Part shown: positions 15,018 through 22,214 of the stretch, one piece after another
Layout: each line of letters opens with the position of its first letter
Position numbering within the stretch: position 1 is the stretch's first letter
Origin: a virus
Reading direction: 5' to 3' (one strand)
DNA: 33,219 nucleotides
IMG/VR virus record: IMGVR_UViG_3300017952_003070
Location: 1-33,219 of that record
Translations under genes and position numbers: made by a program
The notes under the pieces: generated by a model
The model's input: only the letters and a program-made list of their open reading frames with translations
What the model was told of the DNA's origin: nothing
Database searches by the model: none

Positions 15018-15400
15018 CAGTCTTTATATGCTGATGGTGGTCCGATGGGCTTTACGTCACGCATGGAGATGCCGTCATTCTTTGCGGCCGCTTTCTGGGC
15101 GCCAACAAAATCCCTACCATAACGCTGTTTGTAGAGTTTGGCCTCGTCAAGGTCATCTTCCCATTTCGCCATAAGTGTTGAGAATGGTCGATCTTCGATT
15201 GCGTCGCTTTCACGAATTTGTTCAGAGATTTTCACGCTGTAGGCCATGACTTCTTCGCGATACTCGTTGTGTTTTTCAAGATTGATTGAAAATGGCGGGT
15301 AGTCGGTCAAGTCCATCAACTCGTTAAACCGGTCGGTGAATTGCTGTCGACGCTCTACCTCTTGCAGATCTTCGCCCCATTCGTTAGTTGTATCACTCAT
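15017..15400 (-). CDS. Small acidic unknown protein in head operon
   Basis: This 127-residue protein is mostly helical and acidic. It starts MSDTTNEWGEDLQEVERRQQ, carries a DLTDYPPFSINLEKH segment near residues 30-45 and has the C-terminal part KQRYGRDFVGAQKAAAKND ahead of a short PIGPPSAYKD tail. It contains no cysteine, membrane helix or recognisable motif. It lies between two giant proteins, 9 bases after one stop and overlapping the next start by one base (TGATG). Such small helical proteins among large effectors could be chaperones or inhibitors that keep them inactive until delivery, but this is a guess from position. Confidence 0.75.
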   Translation of the reverse strand: MSDTTNEWGEDLQEVERRQQFTDRFNELMDLTDYPPFSINLEKHNEYREEVMAYSVKISEQIRESDAIEDRPFSTLMAKWEDDLDEAKLYKQRYGRDFVGAQKAAAKNDGISMRDVKPIGPPSAYKD

Positions 15401-15409
15401 GTCAATAGT

Positions 15410-18400
15410 TTACCCTTCATTGAGGCCATCTACAATTGTCTTTGCTGCTCCGCCGCTGAGCGGTTCGGCGACGTCAAGCACAGCAACACTGCCTCGGTTG
15501 TGAACAAGGAACACGCCCTCGTTTGAGGTGACGTAGTCGTAGCCGAGGATTGGAGCCCAATATCCCTCTCCGCCTGACCATTGCGCCTGCCTCGATTGGC
15601 CGAGCATATATTGAATGGCATTCCACGTATTTTCACGCTTTGTGTCATTCGGGGTCATGCCCTTGTACCTGTCGAGCAATTGGCGAGCCACTTGGATGAT
15701 TTCATTATCTTTTTCGAGGAGACCTTCGAGACCATTGGAGCGGAGTCGTTCCATTACTTGATCAACGAAGTTTGCAGGGTCTTCACCTTGTGCAACTCCA
15801 TCACCTAGTTCATCGATGAGATCTTGGATTTCCTTCATTGCTGGCCAAGATTCATCTGATAATCCCTTGAGTTTATTCCTCTGGATCCTTTTGCCTTCTG
15901 GGTCAATGAAGGCAAGCATGCCAGAACCGTAACCTCCCCAGTGCCCACTCCCCGGAGCAGCCCAGTATTCGCCAACGCCATGTGCTCGTAGATTAGTTTC
16001 GCCGGGCGTGAAACGGTCCAAGTCTTCCTTGTACGAATCTGTGTTTGCTTGTGCTTGAGTTCCCAGTCTGTCAACTCCTCGGTGTAGAACCTGCCAACCC
16101 GCATCGCTGAGGGCCTGCATCTCGTCCGCAGAAATGAGTTCGGGGCGTTGGTTGAATCCTCCGTTTTGCCAAAGGTCTCGAAGGACGCTGTCGCGAACGT
16201 CTGATGAGAGTTCACCTTTTTGACGTTTATCAATATTTGATCCGACGAAGGCAAGGTAATCAACGTACTTGTCATTGACTTCTGGAGCGCCTTCTTTTGT
16301 ACGGGCCAATGGGTGATTTTTCTTCTTTTCGTCAAAGATTTTACGGATCGCTCTTTCGTCGCGTTCTCCTTTAAATCTGCGTCGTGCTCGACGAAGTTGA
16401 CGAGCCAGTTTGCGTCGAGCATTTTGCGTTGCAGAAACGTCAGCCTCTTGACCGCGAACAAGGCCTCCCCGACGAATCGCTTGTGCTCGTTGACGACGAG
16501 CCGCCCGACGCTGTAGTCGTTCAACATTCGGTGTGATAATGCGGTCAGCGAAAGGCCGCTTCCTTTTCGGTTTCCGATTCTTACCGGCGCTACGACCACT
16601 GGCTGTACGGGCTTGATCACCGAAGAACGTTGACGGACCATCAGCCTTCAGTGCACGAACACCCGGAATGCTTGAATCTTCACCCCGAGCGTCCTTGATG
16701 ATCTTGGCACGACTTGCCGGATGCAGGTGCTCCAGCGCTTCGTAGTTGTCGCTTTCCTTCATGTTGCGCAACGTCTTGATGTCGTCCAAAGTTTTCTGCC
16801 ACTTTACGTGGGTTTCCTCCGTGATTTTTTCATCGCGAAGCAGATCGTCAATTTCTCGTTGCGCCAATGGGATGATGTTTCGAGCAAGCGGTTTGTTGTA
16901 ATTCCGCACAACGTTGCCGTCCTCGTCGATTTCGTCGAAATCGCCATCATCTATCATCTTGTTGCGGAACTTTCGCATTCTCGCATCCTGAGTGAGATTC
17001 CGCATCAACTGAACTTCACGCGCCTGTGCAAATTGCTTGAACAAATCGCGTTGGTTGTCATCCAATTGTTCCCAGATTTTTCCGTCGCTTTCACCTCTTG
17101 CGACACCGGGCTTTCCAAGTTTGCGCAGTTGGCCCGAGCGGAGGCTTCGTCCGGTTGTGGTGGGCGTTGCTACTCTTTCCGTTGAGGCAGTACGAGTGCG
17201 AGCACGAGACGTTGCGGAACGCAATCCAGTCGCGCCGGTGCTAGTTGAAGGAATTACTCCGATTCGACCAGTGCCGCGCTTATCGCCGGGTTTCTTGGCG
17301 TTTGCTTCCATGTCGTCCCATGCGGTGTCGCCAAAAATGGTGCGCAGGAAACGTTTCGCCATGTTTTCAGGACGTTGTGGCGTGTCCTTGCCGGGGTGTA
17401 CGTGAATGAAGCCGGCTGCCTGATTTTCGCGGGCTGGTTTGAATTTGCCCCACTGATTACGGACGCTGTCGGGCTGGTCAAGTGTCCAGTCGGACATGCG
17501 GTCGGGTAGGAAAATCCTAACTCTGCCACTGGTGTCAGGCTTGTCGTCCCAAACGAATCCGTTGGCAGCAAGTGTTTGGAAGAACTTCCTGTTTGCCTTC
17601 ATGGCTTTGGGGACGGTTGTTCCTACACCGGTCAATTCGGCATTTCTGTTGGCGGTGTCACCGGTCCTGCTGCGCAGTCCGCTCCGATCACGTGCCGGTG
17701 GTTCTGGGACAACTCGGCCAGAGCGCTCCCGGACTGCACGACGTGGTGGACCACCATCAGCGTTCGGGGTGTTAATGATGCGGTTTTGACGTGCACGACC
17801 AGAACGACTTGTCTCGGGAACAAATCGTTCATTTCGCAACCTGTTGATGAGATCAGGGTCGATACGAGGGTAGTCCTCGTCATCCCCGCGTCGACTTCTT
17901 GACCGAAGGCCATCACCGCCCGGTGCGCGGACATTGATAAGGTCCAAAGAGTCTTCCCATGTTTCGTTTTCGAAACTGAGAACGACACCATCAGGCGTGT
18001 AAACAGTCAACTCATCATTACCACCGAGCGTTTCACCCGGATCATTAAAGTTGCTTTCGGTGTAATCGCGTGCGGTTCGAAGTTCAAAGAAAGAACCAGC
18101 AAGCGGCCCCTCATCGAGTTGGCCTTCGATCCAATCCTCGCTTGAGTAACGGCGCTGACCAAAAATGCTGCCGGTAGGGCTGGATGAGCCACGGCGCGAG
18201 GTCAGACCTTCAATCTCGAGATCATCAATGTCGGTATATTCGAAATCTTCCGGGTTAAAGGTTCTCAGCCAGTCATTGATTTCTTTTTGATTGTCATCGT
18301 CGAAACCCATTTCACGCATGCGATCGGCAAGTTTTTGCTGTCGACTGTTACGCGCCGCTGTAAGCCTGTCCTGAATGCTTTCTCCATCACCCGTCCGGCT

Positions 18401-19255
18401 ACGCATCCCGACATCTGGAGCAATTTCGCTTCTTGCCCGCTGCTGCGTTGGGGTTAAGCGAACGCCACGTCCACCAACTCTGACTGCTGGACGTTCCCAA
18501 GGTGTTCCTTCTTGAACAATTCCGTCCATGTCGCCATCGATTGCGTTCGGGTCGTATGGCTTGAAGGCGCGAGCCGCACGTCTGCCAATGCGCGCACCTC
18601 GACCGAGGCTACGCCCGATTGCTTTTTCCTCGATTCCAACCTGATATCCCGGATGATTTTCTAGGAAGGTTGATTTTGCGTCTCTGATATCCAACAGCGC
18701 ACGTCGAAGATTGCCATGTCCACGAGCCACACTGGACATGTCTTCATTCAGGAAACTGTTATTGCTTGCAGACTTGAAGCCGACAGTTGTGTCGCTGATG
18801 CCGTATCTTTCAAGACGTGACTTCAGCATCACTGACGCTCTCGCAGAGTCGGAGAGGAAAGCGCGAATCTTGTAGTCAACTGCGGTTTGCAGGTCATCCA
18901 TCAAAAATGCTGAAAGCGGCGTGTTTGAAACGGCAGGAAGGCTTGAATTAGCGTCTGTTTTGTGGAAAGACAGTTGCTTCAGTTGAGTTCTGTCTGGGAA
19001 ACGAACAGTGTTGCCGTCAAGCATGTGTTCGACAAGGATTTCCTCGCTTTGAGTCAACGCATGGAATTCTCCGATTTTCACACCATAGGGAAGACCATCG
19101 TCAAGGGACTTAGTTTCGGCGTTGTTGTAAGATTCCGCCCACTTTTCGCCTACACCTGAAACACCTTTGCATTCGGTAAGCCCATTTTCACGGATGACAA
19201 CGCCATAGTAAGACGAGCCGTTAACCATGTCCTTTACTAAAGCGTACTGTTTCAC
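15410..19255 (-). CDS. Giant multidomain protein with C-terminal ADP-ribosyltransferase-like domain
   Basis: The 1281 residues read as a string of domains. An N-terminal alpha/beta domain (1-100) and a helical region come first, followed by KAIGRSL plus the EF-hand-like module (211-256). A beta-rich region lies at 335-445. A compact domain at about 550-640 ends in GFIHVHPGKD and LRTI and resembles HicA. A helical region (725-865) and a very basic linker (890-960) precede the ADP-ribosyltransferase-like C-terminus (about 1045-1265): LHRGV with Arg1059, GEYWAAP, then ILGYDYVTS and FLVHNRGSVAVLD. Disordered linkers hold GMRS (283), GLRS (449, 526, 677) and SLRS (704). The start is GTG, overlapping the upstream stop as GTGA. 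I infer a head-packaged effector, possibly cut at the linkers; individual domain calls are tentative. Confidence 0.85.
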   Translation of the reverse strand: MKQYALVKDMVNGSSYYGVVIRENGLTECKGVSGVGEKWAESYNNAETKSLDDGLPYGVKIGEFHALTQSEEILVEHMLDGNTVRFPDRTQLKQLSFHKTDANSSLPAVSNTPLSAFLMDDLQTAVDYKIRAFLSDSARASVMLKSRLERYGISDTTVGFKSASNNSFLNEDMSSVARGHGNLRRALLDIRDAKSTFLENHPGYQVGIEEKAIGRSLGRGARIGRRAARAFKPYDPNAIDGDMDGIVQEGTPWERPAVRVGGRGVRLTPTQQRARSEIAPDVGMRSRTGDGESIQDRLTAARNSRQQKLADRMREMGFDDDNQKEINDWLRTFNPEDFEYTDIDDLEIEGLTSRRGSSSPTGSIFGQRRYSSEDWIEGQLDEGPLAGSFFELRTARDYTESNFNDPGETLGGNDELTVYTPDGVVLSFENETWEDSLDLINVRAPGGDGLRSRSRRGDDEDYPRIDPDLINRLRNERFVPETSRSGRARQNRIINTPNADGGPPRRAVRERSGRVVPEPPARDRSGLRSRTGDTANRNAELTGVGTTVPKAMKANRKFFQTLAANGFVWDDKPDTSGRVRIFLPDRMSDWTLDQPDSVRNQWGKFKPARENQAAGFIHVHPGKDTPQRPENMAKRFLRTIFGDTAWDDMEANAKKPGDKRGTGRIGVIPSTSTGATGLRSATSRARTRTASTERVATPTTTGRSLRSGQLRKLGKPGVARGESDGKIWEQLDDNQRDLFKQFAQAREVQLMRNLTQDARMRKFRNKMIDDGDFDEIDEDGNVVRNYNKPLARNIIPLAQREIDDLLRDEKITEETHVKWQKTLDDIKTLRNMKESDNYEALEHLHPASRAKIIKDARGEDSSIPGVRALKADGPSTFFGDQARTASGRSAGKNRKPKRKRPFADRIITPNVERLQRRAARRQRAQAIRRGGLVRGQEADVSATQNARRKLARQLRRARRRFKGERDERAIRKIFDEKKKNHPLARTKEGAPEVNDKYVDYLAFVGSNIDKRQKGELSSDVRDSVLRDLWQNGGFNQRPELISADEMQALSDAGWQVLHRGVDRLGTQAQANTDSYKEDLDRFTPGETNLRAHGVGEYWAAPGSGHWGGYGSGMLAFIDPEGKRIQRNKLKGLSDESWPAMKEIQDLIDELGDGVAQGEDPANFVDQVMERLRSNGLEGLLEKDNEIIQVARQLLDRYKGMTPNDTKRENTWNAIQYMLGQSRQAQWSGGEGYWAPILGYDYVTSNEGVFLVHNRGSVAVLDVAEPLSGGAAKTIVDGLNEG
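18488..18628 (-). other. KAIGR plus EF-hand-like module (copy 2)
   Basis: Residues 210-256 of the 1281-residue protein show K-A-I-G-R-S-L, a basic stretch, then Y-D-P-N-A-I-D-G-D-M-D-G-I-V-Q-E-G-T and W-E-R-P. It matches copy 1 at nearly every conserved position. Confidence 0.8.
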
Positions 19256-21207
19256 TTCTGACCTCCGAGAACACGCATCAAAACTTCCCTACTGTCGGTA
19301 AGTACATCAATACGTGTCTTAATAATTTTAGCAATAATGTTCAAGTGTGTCTTCTCCGCTGAGGAGAGTTCTCCATCTGCGTAGAGTTTGTCGCGGAATT
19401 TGGTGAAGTTAAATTCGCGTGCTTTCGCAATGAGTTTGTCGATCTCTTCTTGCATTTGTCGGCGCTGTTCAGCCTTCAAACTCTTATAGTATTTACTGTA
19501 AATGCTGTCGGGTTGCAATGCTTTCATGTCGCGAATCTTTTTCTGGGTACGTTCACGAATTTTGGCATCCGAAAGATCCACGAGTTCACTTTGGGCAAAT
19601 GTCGCAATGAGCGACGACTCATCCCCCTTGTCGAAGATCGCAACCGTGTTGCTGGCGCGACTTTCTATATCCATAACCATGTCAGATACGAAAAGTTTTG
19701 CCACGTCGTCCACATCGAGGTCATTGAATGACTTCTCTTTGGAAAGCGCACCGTCGACGATCTCGGATTCCGGGGTCATGGACAAGTACTTGCGCTTCGA
19801 TGATCCCTTACCGACAAATGCGATATCAACACCGTTGAGTCCGAGGTGGTCTTGGACTGCGGATGACATGGCTTGCGTAATGTGTTCGCCTGACTTGCCC
19901 GAAGTGCGCAGTGTGTAAACCCTGCCATCGGCAGCCTTGTACTTGTCAGTACCTGTCTTTTTGAAGAGATTCGTTTTACCAATCGCTTCTTGCAGGATTG
20001 TTGGGCGGATAGAGGAGATGTCTCCTCCGTCTCGAACTGTTTTTGCGGCGTCTCCAAGCGGATCGACAGTTTCTGAATCTTTCGATCTCGAAACTTTGCC
20101 TTTCCCGGAAAGGATTTTTTGAATCGTGCGACCGCCTCGTAGGCTCTCAACGAGATCGATGCCATCACCGGTCTCATCTGAAACGTATTTCAGGCGTGCA
20201 AGAGGGTCACTTTCGTTATCAACTTTCATCGCCGCGTTCACGGTGCGACCCAACTTGCGTCGCTCACCACGGGTCAATGAACGAACTTTTCGAATCTGAA
20301 CGTAAGATCCGTCTTGAAAAACATACGTGACGTTGGTTACGCCTGTATTTGAAAGAAGCCCAAGTTCTTGGTCGCCAAGGTCTGCGCGATTCTTGGCAGT
20401 CAGAATAAATGTTGCATCAACCATGTCTCGGTTGTCTGGGATGGTTCGAAGAACTCGGGGTGTCACGACTGGCTCGAGAACATATCCGTCACGTCGGACG
20501 AGGCGAGTGGCGTTGATGTCTGGCTTGCCCATCGTTTTGATTACTTCAGCGGTGCTCTTATCGCGATCGGTTTTCTTCGTGGTGGCTGACACGCGCGGAA
20601 TTTGTGCCGCACGAACGGCACGGTCACGATTCACTGTTCCTTGTGAGGCAATTGGCGTAGCGGCAGTTCGCGGTTGGGCTGGTCCTCGAGCGGCGGCTCT
20701 TTGCTGCTCACGAATTGCGCGAATTGTTGCGCCAAGGGGAGATGGAACATCGAACAACTGTTGCCCACATGTCGAGAATTCATTGTCAGTAAAACGACCA
20801 CCGTACTGGAATCCTTCTGGACACCTAGAGGTTCGTCCCCGGCGACGTACACCACGCATACCACCGGGTTTGCCGGGAGTCAGGGCACGAGCAATTCCTG
20901 ACCTGATTGGGCTGCGGTAAGGGGAAATATTTCCGGGGGTGGCAATGGTTCCGATTGCTTGGGCTGCTTGCCCCAGACGGCTACTTGACCCGATTGCGCC
21001 AACTCGTTTGACGTCATACTGGCGAATATTCCCGTTTCGTTTAGAAAGTGCTTTAAATTGCACGAGTTCTTCACGATTTGCGCGAGTTTGCCGGAGGTAA
21101 CGAACGTTTTCTTTCTGTTCGAGTTTGGCGATGATCGTTCTTTTCACGCGAACACTTGGACACGCTTCACAATCAACTTCTTTTTCGTAAATGTATGAAG
21201 TGGCCAT
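19252..21207 (-). CDS. Multidomain protein with Cys module and possible kinase-like fold
   Basis: This is a 651-residue protein. The N-terminal part has C-x2-C at 13-16 and a basic region. Residues 128-150 carry the module R-C-P-E-G, G-R-F-T-D and C-G-x-x-L-F, with Cys129 and Cys147. The C-terminal half could be a divergent HipA/PI-kinase-like fold: a strand-rich start (GRVYTLRTSGKSG, 428-440), helix and strand DHLGLNGVDIAFVG (453-466), hinge RKYLSMTP (472-479), and FVSDMVMDIESRASNTVAIFD (506-526), in the place of a D-R-x-x-N catalytic loop. The metal-binding Asp is not obvious, so it may be inactive. The rest is helical. The ATG overlaps the upstream stop (TGATG) and the stop overlaps the next GTG. 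A virion-associated role is inferred from location and shared modules. Confidence 0.85.
   Translation of the reverse strand: MATSYIYEKEVDCEACPSVRVKRTIIAKLEQKENVRYLRQTRANREELVQFKALSKRNGNIRQYDVKRVGAIGSSSRLGQAAQAIGTIATPGNISPYRSPIRSGIARALTPGKPGGMRGVRRRGRTSRCPEGFQYGGRFTDNEFSTCGQQLFDVPSPLGATIRAIREQQRAAARGPAQPRTAATPIASQGTVNRDRAVRAAQIPRVSATTKKTDRDKSTAEVIKTMGKPDINATRLVRRDGYVLEPVVTPRVLRTIPDNRDMVDATFILTAKNRADLGDQELGLLSNTGVTNVTYVFQDGSYVQIRKVRSLTRGERRKLGRTVNAAMKVDNESDPLARLKYVSDETGDGIDLVESLRGGRTIQKILSGKGKVSRSKDSETVDPLGDAAKTVRDGGDISSIRPTILQEAIGKTNLFKKTGTDKYKAADGRVYTLRTSGKSGEHITQAMSSAVQDHLGLNGVDIAFVGKGSSKRKYLSMTPESEIVDGALSKEKSFNDLDVDDVAKLFVSDMVMDIESRASNTVAIFDKGDESSLIATFAQSELVDLSDAKIRERTQKKIRDMKALQPDSIYSKYYKSLKAEQRRQMQEEIDKLIAKAREFNFTKFRDKLYADGELSSAEKTHLNIIAKIIKTRIDVLTDSREVLMRVLGGQK
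20758..20826 (-). other. Cys-pair FTD module (copy A)
   Basis: Residues 128-150 of the 651-residue protein contain R-C-P-x-G, then F-T-D about seven residues later, then a second Cys and L-F. The same order of residues appears in the 2342-residue protein at 31268..31456. Confidence 0.65.
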
Positions 21208-21842
21208 CAGTCACATCCGCAATCTTCGGTTTTCACGAATGTTGCCGAAATTTCATCGCCGTTTTCGTCGTCTCCGACGATTTCCCAGTTTTCGTAATCT
21301 CTGATATACGAGACGAAATCAGGTTCCATGTCCATGAAGTCTGACAAAACGGACATCGCATGCTTGAAATCTGTTTCGGTAACTACTTGATTATAGTCGA
21401 AATCTGTTTCAAGTTCTTTACGTTCAATAAAATCACCGTAGAACATGTCATCAACTTGATGATCAAAGATAGATTTCTTGTTCTTTTTGAAGCGTCGAGC
21501 CATCCTCTTGCTCCAGTCGGCATCAGACCAGTTCCGCTTCTTGAGTTTTCCTCTACAGTTTTTCATTCCGGGATGGTGACATCCCTCATTGGGCCAAAGA
21601 CCGGTTGTCTCATGGTGCAGCCAAGCACAGATTCGTTCGAGTGGGTAAAGTTCTGGGTGGTCCGCAAGAATTACACGACACCTTCTGAATCCACCCGGCT
21701 TTTTCATGATGGGACGCCAATAGCGCAACAACCTCTCAAGGTTGCCGCGACGCGGTCCCCTGCCGCCAGTAATCGCCGTGACTCGTTCCTGTGGAAGGTC
21801 GAGGATTACATCTTGTGGGCCTTTGACTTCGATTTCATCCAT
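21207..21842 (-). CDS. Unknown protein with Cys/His-rich segment
   Basis: The 211-residue protein has a basic middle. ERLLRYWRPIMKKPGGF (36-52) is followed by RVILADHPELYPLERICAWLHHETTG, WPNEGCHHPGMKNC and a Lys/Arg-rich stretch, then a long acidic C-terminus that ends CGCD. The H-H-x-x-x-G and C-H-H pattern (about 76-97) could bind a metal, and the RLLRYWxPIMKKPGGFRRC type of opening looks familiar from phage head regions, although I cannot name a family. It is preceded by a 33-base gap with a possible TATTCT element and shares a base with the next start codon. A role in head assembly is inferred from position only. Confidence 0.8.
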   Translation of the reverse strand: MDEIEVKGPQDVILDLPQERVTAITGGRGPRRGNLERLLRYWRPIMKKPGGFRRCRVILADHPELYPLERICAWLHHETTGLWPNEGCHHPGMKNCRGKLKKRNWSDADWSKRMARRFKKNKKSIFDHQVDDMFYGDFIERKELETDFDYNQVVTETDFKHAMSVLSDFMDMEPDFVSYIRDYENWEIVGDDENGDEISATFVKTEDCGCD

Positions 21843-21875
21843 GGTGTATCCAGTTTAGAATAGATAATGATGATG

Positions 21876-22214
21876 CTAGGAAACTTCTAGTTGTACTCGA
21901 TTCGGTCCGAAATAGGTTGGAATCCGCTTATTTCGTTCTTTTGGAGGCAAGAGAACTGTCCGGAACTCGATCGTTGACCAAATTTCACGATCTCGATCGT
22001 CCCTAAAAGGATTGTTTGGGTTTACGCGCTTATTTGAATGGACATCAAGAAATTGCTCAAATTTTTCCATTCTTTTGTCAGCGAATGGATCCTTTCCATC
22101 TTCAGCCTCCCGAATCTTCCCAATCAGTTGATCACTGGATAGCGCAGTGAACATTTCACTGATTGGAAAACCGGTAGTTTTCTCGAGTTTTTTGTTCCAT
22201 TCTTTCTGATTCAT
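21876..22214 (-). CDS. Small unknown protein in head operon
   Basis: This 112-residue protein is charged. It begins MNQKEWNKKLEKTTGFPI, has a helix SSDQLIGKIREAEDGKDPF and ends with a short strand region (FRTVLLPPKERNKRIPTYFGPNRVQLEVS). No motif is recognised. Its ATG overlaps the stop of the 829-residue gene as ATGA, so translation is coupled and a partner role with that protein is plausible. A 33-base gap separates it from the following gene. Confidence 0.75.
   Translation of the reverse strand: MNQKEWNKKLEKTTGFPISEMFTALSSDQLIGKIREAEDGKDPFADKRMEKFEQFLDVHSNKRVNPNNPFRDDRDREIWSTIEFRTVLLPPKERNKRIPTYFGPNRVQLEVS

Noticed and set aside
14578-15174. Plus-strand open frame of 198 codons
   Set aside because: It is a Ser/Arg-rich shadow of the zeta-like protein's basic N-terminal part.
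13413-15400. Zeta-type toxin-antitoxin locus
   Set aside because: The kinase is the end of a 534-residue fusion and the neighbouring 127-residue protein shows no epsilon-like features.
15430-15436. Further TACAAT or ATTGTA hexamers in coding sequence (for example here and near 25148)
   Set aside because: They lie inside the giant genes without a nearby start codon; about 16 chance copies are expected over both strands of the window.
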